Positions 16,218 through 25,868 are shown, counted from the stretch's first letter. The stretch: DNA of 64,000 bases from an uncultured Prevotella sp. (GCA_902800365.1 CADCEF010000008.1:1-64000); one strand, 5' to 3'. Notes: generated by a model not told the origin, from the sequence alone. A program made the numbers and translations.

Positions 16218-17360
16218 ATGGCTGAGAATACGAATGAACATACAGTAAGAATTGGCTGCGACCGAGGATTGTGTCACCAGGCTGTGGGACGACAGGACAA
16301 ACAGCTGAACACTTACGACTGGCTTGCCGACGTGCCGGGAAACCCAAGCACCACCGATCTGGTTGAGGTGCAGTTCAAGCATACACGCAAGGGATACTAC
16401 CACAACGTGAACAACCTGGACCTGAAGAAGGGCGACATAGTGGCAGTAGAAGCAAGTCCCGGTCACGACATCGGTGTGGTTACACTTACAGGCCGACTGG
16501 TAAAGCTGCAGCTTAAGAAGGTGAACATAAAATCGCCCGACGACATAAAGCGCGTGTACCGCATAGCACGCCCCAACGACCTTGAGAAATGGCGTGAGGC
16601 TCAGGCTCGCGAGCACTCAACGATGATTGAGAGCCGTAAGATAGCCAAGGGTCTCGGATTGGACATGAAGATAGGCGACGTGGAGTATCAGGGTGATGGA
16701 AACAAGGCCATCTTCTACTACATCGCCGATGAGCGTGTTGACTTCCGCCAGCTGATTAAGGACTTGGCGCAGGCCTTCCACGTGCGAATAGAGATGAAGC
16801 AGATTGGTGCGCGACAGGAGGCTGGACGTATCGGTGGTACCGGTCCTTGTGGCCGAGAGCTGTGCTGCGCCACATGGATGAAGAACTTCTCGAGTGTTAG
16901 CACCAATGCCGCACGATTCCAGGATATATCGCTTAACCCACAGAAGCTGGCCGGTATGTGCGCCAAGCTGAAATGCTGTTTGAACTACGAGGTTGACGAC
17001 TATATTGAGGCAAGTAAGAAACTGCCAAGCAAGGATATAACATTGCAGACTCAGGACGGCGAATATCACTTGTTCAAGAGCGACATTCTGGCCGGACTGT
17101 GCACCTACTCTACCGACAAGAATATTGCCGCCAACTTGGAGACTATCACCGCCGAGCGTGCCAAGGCAATTATCGAGATGAACAAGCGCGGCGAGAAGCC
17201 TGTATCGCTTGAGCACGACGAGGGTAAGAAGAAGGAGGAGAAGCCACATATTGACTTGGCTGGTGGCGACATAAGCCGCTTTGACAAGGCCAAGAAGAAG
17301 AAAAAGAAGAAGAACAAGAACAACCGTCCGAACGACAAGAAAGAAGCGAAGGATGCGTAA
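16218..17360 (+). CDS. ricT: PSP1-domain protein of the RicT/YaaT family
   Basis: The 380-residue protein contains the PSP1 domain with the signature GGTGPCGRELCCATWMKNF and a second cysteine cluster MCAKLKCCLNYE. In Bacillus RicT, similar cysteines bind Fe-S clusters and the protein helps RNase Y mature transcripts; rny lies at the right end of this same window. The last 50 residues are very lysine-rich and may bind RNA. It is preceded by a tandem repeat and overlaps gldH by eight bases. The role in Bacteroidetes is inferred by homology only. Confidence 0.82.
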   Translation: MAENTNEHTVRIGCDRGLCHQAVGRQDKQLNTYDWLADVPGNPSTTDLVEVQFKHTRKGYYHNVNNLDLKKGDIVAVEASPGHDIGVVTLTGRLVKLQLKKVNIKSPDDIKRVYRIARPNDLEKWREAQAREHSTMIESRKIAKGLGLDMKIGDVEYQGDGNKAIFYYIADERVDFRQLIKDLAQAFHVRIEMKQIGARQEAGRIGGTGPCGRELCCATWMKNFSSVSTNAARFQDISLNPQKLAGMCAKLKCCLNYEVDDYIEASKKLPSKDITLQTQDGEYHLFKSDILAGLCTYSTDKNIAANLETITAERAKAIIEMNKRGEKPVSLEHDEGKKKEEKPHIDLAGGDISRFDKAKKKKKKKNKNNRPNDKKEAKDA

Positions 17361-17817
17361 TAAAGCAAAGATATTTATACTCGCGGTTGCAGGCTTGCTA
17401 TTGGCAGCCTGCAATCAGGGTGTGATATACAACCACTATGAGCACGTGGACAACGACGGATGGGAGCGCAACGACACAATGCACTTCTACGTTCCCGCCG
17501 TAAAAGAGGCAGGCAGCTATCGCCAGCAGCTGATGCTACGCACCGATAACTCGATGCCGTTCCTAAGCCTCAGCGTGGTGGTTGAGCAGGACATATATCC
17601 CAGCGCCATGAAACTGAGAAAGCGCATAGAGTGCCCGCTGATTGAGAAGAACGGACGCGTGAAGGGAAAAGGCATAAGCTGTTACCAATATACCTTTAAT
17701 CTGGACGACGTTGAGCTATACGAGGGCGACTCGCTTCATATTTACGTGATGCACCACATGAAGCGTGAGACAATGCCGGGAATAATCGACGTTGGTATGG
17801 AATTAATTAAGAAGTGA
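17353..17817 (+). CDS. gldH: GldH-family lipoprotein
   Basis: The 154-residue product has a signal peptide ending in the lipobox LLAAC and the conserved GldH pattern (YNHYEHVDNDGWERNDTMHFYVP). GldH is needed for gliding in Flavobacterium but is also kept in non-gliding Bacteroidales, where its function is unclear. The frame is open earlier, but only the ATG at 17353 gives a signal peptide, and it overlaps ricT by eight bases. The conserved ricT-gldH pairing suggests co-transcription. Confidence 0.85.
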   Translation: MRNKAKIFILAVAGLLLAACNQGVIYNHYEHVDNDGWERNDTMHFYVPAVKEAGSYRQQLMLRTDNSMPFLSLSVVVEQDIYPSAMKLRKRIECPLIEKNGRVKGKGISCYQYTFNLDDVELYEGDSLHIYVMHHMKRETMPGIIDVGMELIKK

Positions 17818-17821
17818 GAGA

Positions 17822-19297
17822 TTAGTTGTGCAGCAGGTTGCGGCCGGCATCTATACGAAGGAAGATGAACAGCAACAGAGTGAAGCCCCACAACGATGAA
17901 CCGCCGTAGCTGAAGAACGGCAACGGAATACCAATAACCGGGGTAAGGCCAAGCACCATACCCACATTGATAAACACATGGAATAAGAATACACTTACCA
18001 CACAATAGCCGTAGACTCGGCCAAAACGATGCACTTGTCGCTCGGCAAGGTGTATCAGTCGCCAAATCAATGCCAGGAACAACAGCAACACTCCTGCTGA
18101 ACCCACAAAGCCTTCTTCTTCGCCGACGGTGCAGAAGATGAAGTCGGTATCCTGCTCAGGCACATATTTCAGCTTTGTCTGGGTGCCGTTAAGGAATCCC
18201 TTGCCCTGAAGTCCGCCCGAACCAATGGCAATCTCACTCTGATGCACGTTATAACCAGCGCCCTTTAGGTCTTCTTCAAGTCCAAGCAGCACGTTGATAC
18301 GCACACGCTGGTGGGGTTCAAGCACGTGGTTTAGTCCGTAGTCGGCCACATTATAGAATAGCAGCGAGCCTAGTGCAAAAGCCGTAATCCAAAGATAGTT
18401 GCGGATGCGCGTAGCAAGGAAACGGTAAAGCAGATAGAATATCATGCCCGCACACAGAATCATCTCTACAATGTTGAGATTGAACGGGATGATAAAAAAG
18501 GCAAATATCAATGCTATGATTGTGACTCCAAGTCCGATTAGAACCATACGGATAGTGTCGCGCTTATCGTTGCAATACACAAAGACAAGCCCAGCCGAAA
18601 ATATCTGGACAAGCAGCAGTACGGCAAACTCTCCTACCGAGGTGGGCGTTATGCCCATCATGACATCGGCAAAGCGTATGCCCACAACAAAGTAGACCAC
18701 CATGGCCACACCTGTGAAGAGAATACTTCCCGGCATTCCCTCGCGATAGAGCATAAGGAAGAACGAGAGATAAACAAGTGCAGAACCCGTCTCGCGCTGC
18801 ATAACAATGAACAGCATAGGTATGAATATCACCGCCAATGCAAGGCCGAAATCCTTCCACTTGCCAATGTTGAACCCATAGGTATTCATCATCTTGGCAA
18901 GCGCCAAGGCCGTAGCAAACTTAGCAAATTCGGCAGGTTGCAATCGCACAGGGCCCAATACAAGCCATGATCGGGATCCCTTGATGCTATGCGGATTGAA
19001 TATAGTTCCAAACAGCAGTATGAGCATCACACCGAATATGATGTAGGCAAACATGTCGAGGTAGCGGTCGTCGAGCATAAGGATAACGAATCCAAGCACG
19101 ATGGATGTGCCGATCCACACAATCTGCATGCCCGAGCGGGTGTCGAGGCTGAACAGATCGGTATCGCCATAGCTGTAGCTGGCACCACACACGCTTACCC
19201 ATCCGAAGGTGAGCAGGGCGATGTAGATGATGATCGTCCAGTAGTCGAGTGATCGGATTACTCCTTTTTCTTTTCTGTTACCTATCGCCTGCGCCAT
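17822..19297 (-). CDS. rodA: Peptidoglycan glycosyltransferase RodA
   Basis: RodA polymerises lipid II glycan strands for lateral wall growth with its partner transpeptidase PBP2. The 491-residue SEDS protein has about ten membrane segments, the GSRSWLVLGPVRLQPAEFAKFA motif and the conserved PLPFFSYGGSSL loop near the end. It is somewhat longer than E. coli RodA because of an extra hydrophobic stretch around residues 225-320. The start overlaps mrdA by 20 bases, and the pairing with mrdA and mreBCD decides for RodA over FtsW. Confidence 0.94.
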   Translation of the reverse strand: MAQAIGNRKEKGVIRSLDYWTIIIYIALLTFGWVSVCGASYSYGDTDLFSLDTRSGMQIVWIGTSIVLGFVILMLDDRYLDMFAYIIFGVMLILLFGTIFNPHSIKGSRSWLVLGPVRLQPAEFAKFATALALAKMMNTYGFNIGKWKDFGLALAVIFIPMLFIVMQRETGSALVYLSFFLMLYREGMPGSILFTGVAMVVYFVVGIRFADVMMGITPTSVGEFAVLLLVQIFSAGLVFVYCNDKRDTIRMVLIGLGVTIIALIFAFFIIPFNLNIVEMILCAGMIFYLLYRFLATRIRNYLWITAFALGSLLFYNVADYGLNHVLEPHQRVRINVLLGLEEDLKGAGYNVHQSEIAIGSGGLQGKGFLNGTQTKLKYVPEQDTDFIFCTVGEEEGFVGSAGVLLLFLALIWRLIHLAERQVHRFGRVYGYCVVSVFLFHVFINVGMVLGLTPVIGIPLPFFSYGGSSLWGFTLLLFIFLRIDAGRNLLHN

Positions 19298-21137
19298 ATG
19301 CTATTCTACGTTCCTGAATGCCGCGAGCCTTAGCCTCGCTGGCCTCAGATAGTTTTCCTTTCAAGTATTTCTCCATTATCAAGCCGCCGATGGGCACACC
19401 GTAAGTTGCACCCCATCCACCGTTCTCAACATAAACGGCAACGGCAATCTTTGGGTTGTCCATAGGTGCAAAGCCCATGAACACCGAGTGGTCGTGACCG
19501 CGGTTCTGAGCCGTACCGGTCTTTCCGCACGCCATGAAATCGTATTTGCTAAGCTCGTGACAAGTACCTCCGAGCACCGACGAGCGCATGCCCTGAACCA
19601 CATAGTCGTAAGCCTCTTTGCTGGCCTTGGTGTAGTGCTTGCGTGTAAAGGCAGTGTCGAGGGGCTCGCCCTGAACCTGCTTCACTACGTGAGGCACATA
19701 GAAGTAGCCACGATTGGCAATTGTGGCACCAAGGTTTGCTATCTGCAGCGGTGTGGCGTTTACCTCACCCTGTCCGATGGCGATTGATATGATGGTGAGT
19801 CCGTTCCACGAACCCTTATAAGCCTTATCGTAGAACATGGCGTTAGGGATAAGTCCGCGTTTCTCGCCCGGAAGGTCGATACCCAAGCGGTATCCGAATC
19901 CCATAGACACCATATAGTCGCGCCATGTGTTCATAGCGTTCTGAACTGAGCCGTATTTGCTGATGTTGGTGTTTATCATGTGATAAAGTCCCCAACAGAA
20001 GTATCCGTTGCACGATGTGCTAAGTGCGGGCACAAGGGGCAGAGGTGCAGCATGGCCGTGACAACCTACGTGCAGACCCTTGAAATTGAATCCATGAGCA
20101 CAGGGATACATGGTGTGCGAGTTGATGATACCCTCGGTCATAAACGTAAGTCCCTGGGTGGTCTTGAATGTTGAGCCGGGAGGATACTGTCCCATGATGG
20201 CACGATTAAGCAGTGGTTTCCACACATCCTGCTGCAAGGCACGATGGTTCTTACTACGCATACGACCCACCATCTGTCGCGGATCGTACGTAGGCGATGA
20301 AACCATGCACAGCACCTCACCCGTAGCTGGTTCGATGGCCACGATAGCTCCGATCTTACCCTCCATCAGTCGCTCGCCAAGTGCCTGTAGCTCAGCATCG
20401 ATGCCAAGCGTAAGGTTCTTGCCGGGGATAGCTCGCTGGTCGAGGGCGCCGTTCTGATAGCGGCCCTGAACACGTCCGTGAGCATCGCGCAGCAATATCT
20501 GAATACCCTTCTGTCCGCGCAGCTGTTTCTCGTACGAGCGCTCAATACCAAGCTTTCCGATGTAGTCGCCAGGCTGGTAGTAGTCGTCCTCCTCGATATC
20601 AGCGGGCGATACCTCAGCAACATCGCCAAGCACGTGGGCACCCATATTATAGGTATACTGGCGCACACTACGCTTCTGGATGTAGAAACCGGGGAAACGG
20701 TACATCTTCTCCTGGAACACACTGAAGTCCTTATCGCTAAGCTGACTAAGGAACAGCTGCTCGGTGAATCGTGAGTAACCTGGATTCTTACTGCGGTCTT
20801 TCATCGTGGCCATTCGGCGGTCGAATTCCTCGCGGGTGATGCCGAGAGCCTGGCAGAAATCAAGTGTATCAAGGCGATCTCTCATCTCGTTCATCACCAC
20901 CATAATGTCGTACGAAGGCTGATTGTAAACCATCAGCTTGCCCGTGCGATCCAAGATGGCACCACGAGATGGGTATTCTATTTTCTTGAGGAAAGCGTTA
21001 GAGTCGGCACTCTTCTTGTAGTCGTCGCTGGTAATCTGAAGCATAAAGAGACGCACGATGTAGATGAACACAATCAATGCGGCCACTCCAGCAATCACGT
21101 ATTTGCGATACTCAAGATCGAAGTCCTTCTGCTTCAC
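19278..21137 (-). CDS. mrdA: Penicillin-binding protein 2 (elongasome transpeptidase)
   Basis: PBP2 cross-links peptidoglycan during elongation. The 619-residue protein has a single N-terminal membrane anchor (about 12-33), a PBP dimerisation domain and a transpeptidase domain with the three active-site motifs in order: STFK in PPGSTFKTTQG, SCN in STSCNGYF, and KTG in CGKTGTAQN. It overlaps mreD by four bases and rodA by 20 bases, so the whole set is tightly coupled. Confidence 0.95.
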   Translation of the reverse strand: MKQKDFDLEYRKYVIAGVAALIVFIYIVRLFMLQITSDDYKKSADSNAFLKKIEYPSRGAILDRTGKLMVYNQPSYDIMVVMNEMRDRLDTLDFCQALGITREEFDRRMATMKDRSKNPGYSRFTEQLFLSQLSDKDFSVFQEKMYRFPGFYIQKRSVRQYTYNMGAHVLGDVAEVSPADIEEDDYYQPGDYIGKLGIERSYEKQLRGQKGIQILLRDAHGRVQGRYQNGALDQRAIPGKNLTLGIDAELQALGERLMEGKIGAIVAIEPATGEVLCMVSSPTYDPRQMVGRMRSKNHRALQQDVWKPLLNRAIMGQYPPGSTFKTTQGLTFMTEGIINSHTMYPCAHGFNFKGLHVGCHGHAAPLPLVPALSTSCNGYFCWGLYHMINTNISKYGSVQNAMNTWRDYMVSMGFGYRLGIDLPGEKRGLIPNAMFYDKAYKGSWNGLTIISIAIGQGEVNATPLQIANLGATIANRGYFYVPHVVKQVQGEPLDTAFTRKHYTKASKEAYDYVVQGMRSSVLGGTCHELSKYDFMACGKTGTAQNRGHDHSVFMGFAPMDNPKIAVAVYVENGGWGATYGVPIGGLIMEKYLKGKLSEASEAKARGIQERRIAYGAGDR

Positions 21138-21634
21138 CTGCTTCTAACACTTTCAATAGCTAAAATCAGCACCATAGTTAGCACGGTACTAACAAACGAA
21201 CGTGCCAACCACATAAGTATATCAAAGAAGTTGAATGCCTCGAGAGCAAAAAACAGCACACAATACAAGCCGGTAATAATGCCGCTAAGCGTGGCAAACT
21301 TACTGAAACCCAGCGTCTTGATAGATGCAGCAAGGTCTTCGGCCGAATCGCGCGGAGCTATAAGATTCATAAGGTAGCATTGTGCCAAGCCTGCAATAGT
21401 CATTACGCTTGATGCCAAGCCTGGGGTGTTAGAGAAGATGTCGATGAAGAGTCCCAGCAGGAAACACGACACCAGTACAAGCCACTTGGGGAAGTTGCGG
21501 CGGAAGGTGATGGCAAAGTAAACGTAAAGCAGCGGTGTGCCAACGCCCAGAAAGTGCACATGGTTCAGAATAAGTACCTGAGCCACAAGCAGTGAAAGGA
21601 ACATCACCAATCGGTTTACCAGTTCAATCTTCAT
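21134..21634 (-). CDS. mreD: Rod-shape-determining protein MreD
   Basis: The 166-residue protein has five to six membrane segments and little else, as expected for MreD, which links MreC to the RodA-PBP2 complex. Sequence conservation in this family is low; its place between mreC and mrdA is the strongest evidence. It overlaps mrdA by four bases and lies eight bases after mreC. Confidence 0.88.
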   Translation of the reverse strand: MKIELVNRLVMFLSLLVAQVLILNHVHFLGVGTPLLYVYFAITFRRNFPKWLVLVSCFLLGLFIDIFSNTPGLASSVMTIAGLAQCYLMNLIAPRDSAEDLAASIKTLGFSKFATLSGIITGLYCVLFFALEAFNFFDILMWLARSFVSTVLTMVLILAIESVRSR

Positions 21635-21642
21635 CTTCTTAA

Positions 21643-22512
21643 CTATTGACGCTGTTTGAAACTAATAGAGTCACGCGCAGCCTGCATCAGCGCAGCGCGT
21701 TCGGCTATACTCTTATCACTTATAACCACTACATCGCGCACATTGCCGAAGTCGGTGCTAAGGCGAACCTTAAGCTTGTACGAAAGACCGTCGCTAGAGT
21801 TGTAAGCCTGCTCAATCTTTCCCACCTGAACGCCAGAGGGGAAGATAGACGAGAATCCGCTGGTTACCATCCACTCGCCAAGTTTAAACTTAGCATGGCG
21901 GGGCACATCCTCTACATAGGCCACAGATGGGTCGCCGCCATACCAATGCAGATAGCCAAAGTAACCACGACCGCGAATGGCACAGCTGATACGCGATGAT
22001 GCAGCATTAAGGGCAGAGATTACTACCGAGTAGTGATCGCTAACCAGATAAACCACACCTACCACGCCGTTACCGCAAGCCACTCCCATGTCGGGCTCTA
22101 CTCCATCCTTGCGTCCCTTATCGATAGTGATAAGGTTCTCAAGCTTGTGTATCGAATTCTCTACAACCTTGGCCGGTATCAGCTTATACTGACTAAGGAA
22201 TTCAAGTTCTTTGAGTTCGGCAGCTGTAGTATCCTTTGTTGCCTCGGCATAAAGTCGGCGCAACTGGTCGAGCTGTCGTTCTTGATATAGGTTACGCATA
22301 GTGAGTTCCTCGTTCTCCTTTGCCATCGAGAGGTATGCGGTCATCTTGCTCTCCAGCTCGTAGACCTTACCGGCCACGGCGCTAGCGCTTGAGAACCACA
22401 CACTGCCCTGATAGCTGTTGTACTGAAACAACAGAACAACACTGACTACTTCCAATAGTATGAAAACTAGCCAGTGGTGATACTTGTAGAGGAAATCCAG
22501 CAGATTGCGCAT
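21643..22512 (-). CDS. mreC: Rod-shape-determining protein MreC
   Basis: MreC is a periplasmic bitopic protein that activates PBP2-RodA. The 289-residue product shows one N-terminal membrane helix (about 13-32), a coiled-coil stretch (about 50-95) and a beta-rich domain with the typical VACGNGVVGVVYLVSDHYSVV and TSGFSSIFPSGVQVG segments. It lies 11 bases after mreB. Confidence 0.94.
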   Translation of the reverse strand: MRNLLDFLYKYHHWLVFILLEVVSVVLLFQYNSYQGSVWFSSASAVAGKVYELESKMTAYLSMAKENEELTMRNLYQERQLDQLRRLYAEATKDTTAAELKELEFLSQYKLIPAKVVENSIHKLENLITIDKGRKDGVEPDMGVACGNGVVGVVYLVSDHYSVVISALNAASSRISCAIRGRGYFGYLHWYGGDPSVAYVEDVPRHAKFKLGEWMVTSGFSSIFPSGVQVGKIEQAYNSSDGLSYKLKVRLSTDFGNVRDVVVISDKSIAERAALMQAARDSISFKQRQ

Positions 22513-22523
22513 TCCCTATAATT

Positions 22524-23546
22524 TTATCTCATCAAGAAATTGAAACGATCAATGTTCTTCAGTGCGATGCCAGCACCCTTTGCCACACTGTGGAGGGGAT
22601 CCTCGGGCACGTGGAATGGAATGTGCATCTTATCGGTGAGACGCTTGTCGAGACCACGCAGCAGAGCGCCACCACCTGAGAGATAGATACCGTTCTTAAC
22701 GATATCGGCATAAAGCTCAGGTGGAGTATTCTCGAGTGCAGAAAGCACAGCGTTCTCAATCTTAGCTACAGTCTTATCGAGACAGTGAGCAATCTCCTGA
22801 TAGCATACAGGCACCTCCATAGGCAGGGCTGTGATACGGTTTGGTCCGTGAACCACGAAGTCCTCTGGAGCCTCGTCGCCCAAGTCGGTAAGAGCCGAAC
22901 CAACATTAATCTTGATACGCTCAGCCATACGCTCACTAACTTTCACGTTGTGCTGGCGATACATATATTCCTGGATATCAGCTGTCAAATCATCGCCGGC
23001 AGTACGGATAGAGTTGTTTGAAACGATACCACCCAATGAAATAACAGCAATCTCGGTAGAACCACCACCGATATCAACAATCATGTTACCCTCTGGTGCC
23101 TCAACATCGATACCAATACCGATAGCAGCAGCCATAGGCTCGAAAATCAGGTAAACATCGCGGCCATCGGCATGCTCAGCTGAGTCGCGAACGGCACGAA
23201 GCTCTACTTCGGTAGAACCTGAAGGTACACCAATCACCATGCGCAGTGAAGGTGAGAACAGACGGCTTCCTGTGTGAACCATCTTAATAAGACCACGCAT
23301 CATCTGCTCGCAAGCAGAGAAGTCGGCAATCACACCATCGCGCAGCGGGCGAATGGTACGAATATTCTCGTGAGTCTTCTCATACATCATCTTCGCCTCG
23401 TTACCAACGGCAATCATCTTGTCGGTACGGCGATCCAAAGCAACAACCGATGGCTCGTCAACCACAATCTTATCATCGCTGATGATAATGGTATTGGCGG
23501 TACCAAGGTCCATTGCTATTTCCTGTACGAAACTAAAAAATCCCAT
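22524..23546 (-). CDS. mreB: Actin-like cell-shape protein MreB
   Basis: MreB forms membrane-bound filaments that steer lateral wall synthesis. The 340-residue protein has the actin-fold phosphate loops (DLGTANT near residue 13 and DIGGGSTEIAVIS) and a hydrophobic N-terminus that can insert in the membrane. It lies 34 bases after purH, and those bases consist mostly of an 8-nt tandem repeat. Confidence 0.97.
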   Translation of the reverse strand: MGFFSFVQEIAMDLGTANTIIISDDKIVVDEPSVVALDRRTDKMIAVGNEAKMMYEKTHENIRTIRPLRDGVIADFSACEQMMRGLIKMVHTGSRLFSPSLRMVIGVPSGSTEVELRAVRDSAEHADGRDVYLIFEPMAAAIGIGIDVEAPEGNMIVDIGGGSTEIAVISLGGIVSNNSIRTAGDDLTADIQEYMYRQHNVKVSERMAERIKINVGSALTDLGDEAPEDFVVHGPNRITALPMEVPVCYQEIAHCLDKTVAKIENAVLSALENTPPELYADIVKNGIYLSGGGALLRGLDKRLTDKMHIPFHVPEDPLHSVAKGAGIALKNIDRFNFLMR

Positions 23547-23547
23547 T

Positions 23548-23573
23548 ATTTGACTATTTGACTATTTACAATT
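23548..23573 (-). repeat. 8-nt TTTGACTA tandem repeat between purH and mreB
   Basis: On the plus strand, ATTTGACT units repeat with an 8-base period directly next to the mreB start codon. A related sequence lies at the beginning of trpF (11095-11120). Confidence 0.65.
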
Positions 23574-23580
23574 AAACCTT

Positions 23581-24183
23581 TTATTTGGCTGTCTTAACAA
23601 ACCAACCGTTGATAGCAGTATCGTAGTGGCTGCTTACGCCGAAAGCGCGGGTAGCAAACATACGACGATCCTCGATATCAGTCTGAGCACCCTTCTTGTT
23701 CAGAATGTCGAGCAGCACGCTGTACTCAGCCTTGCTTGGAACGATAACCACATCCTTGAAGTTCTTTGCTCCAGCACGGATAAGTGAGATACCACCTATA
23801 TCAATCTTCTCGATGATGTCAGCCTCGCTGGCACCACTTGCTACAGTCTGCTCAAATGGATAAAGGTCTACAATAACCAGGTCGATCTCAGGAATCTCAT
23901 ACTTCTTCATCTGCTCCTGATCGCCCTCATTGTCGCGACGTCCCAGAATACCTCCAAACACCTTTGGATGCAGAGTCTTTACACGTCCACCCAGAATTGA
24001 TGGATAGGTTGTAACGTCCTCTACCTTCTGACACTCGTAGCCGAGTGACTCAATAAACTGCTGTGTGCCACCGGTAGACAGGAACTTTACACCTTCATCA
24101 TTCAGCTTCTTCAAAAGCTCATCCAGTCCGTCCTTGTGGAAAACACTCACCAAAGCGGTCTTAATTTTCTTACTTTCAGCCAT
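23581..24183 (-). CDS. purH: IMP cyclohydrolase domain of PurH, stand-alone
   Basis: The 200-residue protein matches the N-terminal MGS-like IMP cyclohydrolase domain of bifunctional PurH, including STGGTQQFIESLG, GGRVKTLHPKVFGGIL and IGGISLIRAGAKNF. It closes the inosine ring in the last step of IMP synthesis. The AICAR formyltransferase domain, usually fused after it to give about 510 residues, is absent: the protein ends with a normal stop and mreB follows. Another gene must supply the formyltransferase. A -7 box (TACCTTTG, 24224-24231) precedes it and may drive the whole mre operon. Confidence 0.9.
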   Translation of the reverse strand: MAESKKIKTALVSVFHKDGLDELLKKLNDEGVKFLSTGGTQQFIESLGYECQKVEDVTTYPSILGGRVKTLHPKVFGGILGRRDNEGDQEQMKKYEIPEIDLVIVDLYPFEQTVASGASEADIIEKIDIGGISLIRAGAKNFKDVVIVPSKAEYSVLLDILNKKGAQTDIEDRRMFATRAFGVSSHYDTAINGWFVKTAK

Positions 24184-24223
24184 TTTTTTATCTTATAACG
24201 TTATAATAAATCAAATTTGGCTG

Positions 24224-24231
24224 CAAAGGTA
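24224..24231 (-). promoter_or_regulatory. -7 box for purH and the mre operon
   Basis: On the minus strand TACCTTTG lies about 40 bases before the purH start. No other good promoter is seen before mreB, so the shape operon probably depends on it. Confidence 0.55.
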
Positions 24232-24306
24232 CAAAAAGAAAACGGATTAACCTCGATTTCTTGACGAAAATTTAGATTAATCCGTGTTAAAAATATGATA
24301 CGTCAA

Positions 24307-24834
24307 TTATTTCAGTCTGAAATTTCTCACCCACTCGCGCATAGGCTCTACAGCTTCGCTGTGTTCGGGCTTATAGCGCAACAATACAGTTACCAGTCGG
24401 GTGGTGTCTTCTTCAAGCACCTTGCCGTAGTAGTCAAAGTCCTCGTCGCTACCAGCCTGTATGCTGTAATCCTCGCCTACCTCAACAAGGTCGGCACCCA
24501 TAGCCAACATTAGTTGACTAGCCGGGCGATGCGTTCCCTTAAGCGAGTCGACCATTACCGATATCGATATATCGTCGGCCATAAACACCTCTTGACCGTA
24601 CTCATGCGGCAGGTCTTGGTGATATAGGAACGATGGGTAGTTTATGTCGAATCCAAGCTTATCGCTATGGTACTTCATCAAGTCCCACTGCCCCATCTTT
24701 ATGGTCATACTGTCGTCGCTAGTAAGCTCGACCACTCCACCATAAGCGCGCGGCTGCCTCTGGCCGCCACAGGCAGATATAATAATCGCGATAAGGGCGA
24801 TTATTATATAAGATTCATGCCAAGAGCTTTGCAT
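24307..24834 (-). CDS. Putative lipoprotein of unknown function
   Basis: The 175-residue product has a short hydrophobic signal ending in a lipobox (I-I-S-A-C, cysteine about residue 22) and then a soluble domain of about 150 residues with no motif I recognise. The start lies 31 bases inside asnA, which implies co-transcription with and coupling to asnA. That start is needed to include the signal peptide. A role in cell envelope stress or surface function is possible but unsupported. Confidence 0.7.
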   Translation of the reverse strand: MQSSWHESYIIIALIAIIISACGGQRQPRAYGGVVELTSDDSMTIKMGQWDLMKYHSDKLGFDINYPSFLYHQDLPHEYGQEVFMADDISISVMVDSLKGTHRPASQLMLAMGADLVEVGEDYSIQAGSDEDFDYYGKVLEEDTTRLVTVLLRYKPEHSEAVEPMREWVRNFRLK

Positions 24835-25841
24835 GCTTTACGCATATCCTCAGGCCAGATTGAAGCCTGAATTTCTCCGATGTGTCCCTTATGCAGCAAA
24901 ACCATACAGAGTCGGCTCTGGCCGATACCACCACCGATAGAGAGTGGCAGTTTGTCATTAAGCAGTTGCTGGTGGAAGTAAAGCTGTTCGCGCTCTTCCT
25001 TGCCTTCTATCTTAAGTTGGCGCAGCAGGCTCTCCTTGTCAACACGTATACCCATGCTCGACAACTCGAAACTGCGGCCCAATACAGGATACCATATCAG
25101 GATATCGCCGTTAAGTCCGGCACGTCCGTCCTCGGCCACTGTACTCCAGTCGTCGTAGTCAGGAGCGCGTCCGTCGTGCTTCTCGCCATTGCTCAGCTTA
25201 CCGCCGATACCTATCACGAATACAGCTCCGTACTTCTCGCAGATGGCATCCTCGCGCTCTTTTGGAGTCTTGTCGGGATACATCTGCACCAACTCCTCGG
25301 CATGTATAAAGTGAATCTTCTCAGGCAGGAATGGCTTTATCTGCGGATAAGTCTCGCAGGTAAGATATTCGGTACGACGTATAGCGGCATATATGCGCTC
25401 TACAATATTCTTAAGGAAAGCCAGGGTGCGGTCTTCCTTGCGAATAACGGCCTCCCAGTCCCACTGATCAACATACAGCGAGTGCAGGTTGTCAAGCTCC
25501 TCGTCGGCACGAATGGCGTTCATATCAGTATAGATGCCATATCCAGGCTCTATCTTGTATTCTGCCAGACTCAATCTCTTCCATTTTGCAAGCGAGTGCA
25601 CCACCTCGGCCTTGGCATCGCCCAGATCCTTGATAGGGAAGCTCACAGGGCGCTCCACACCATTCAGATCATCGTTAATACCAAGTCCCTTCAGCACGAA
25701 GAGTGGTGCCGTTACTCGGCGCAATCTCAGTTCTGTAGATAAGTTCTGTTGAAAGAACTCTTTTATCAGTTTAATGCCTTGCTCCGTCTGCTTCATATCC
25801 AGCAGCGGCTCATACATCACAGGCTTAATTACTTGTCCCAT
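24804..25841 (-). CDS. asnA: Aspartate--ammonia ligase
   Basis: AsnA makes asparagine from aspartate, ammonia and ATP; it is related to class II aminoacyl-tRNA synthetases. The 345-residue protein shows the family stretches FQQNLSTELRLRRVTAPLFV, ERPVSFPIKD, LHSLYVDQWDWE and, near the end, GGGIGQSRLCMVLL. The length is normal. A -7 box (TACCTTTG) lies at 25869-25876, about 27 bases before the start. The 3' end overlaps the lipoprotein gene. Confidence 0.96.
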   Translation of the reverse strand: MGQVIKPVMYEPLLDMKQTEQGIKLIKEFFQQNLSTELRLRRVTAPLFVLKGLGINDDLNGVERPVSFPIKDLGDAKAEVVHSLAKWKRLSLAEYKIEPGYGIYTDMNAIRADEELDNLHSLYVDQWDWEAVIRKEDRTLAFLKNIVERIYAAIRRTEYLTCETYPQIKPFLPEKIHFIHAEELVQMYPDKTPKEREDAICEKYGAVFVIGIGGKLSNGEKHDGRAPDYDDWSTVAEDGRAGLNGDILIWYPVLGRSFELSSMGIRVDKESLLRQLKIEGKEEREQLYFHQQLLNDKLPLSIGGGIGQSRLCMVLLHKGHIGEIQASIWPEDMRKACKALGMNLI

Positions 25842-25868
25842 ATTATCAGTTTATGCTTAAATTGCGTG

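Noticed and set aside
24882..25742. 286-codon open frame on the plus strand
   Set aside because: It is antisense to asnA, whose assignment is certain. It is a by-product of codon bias.
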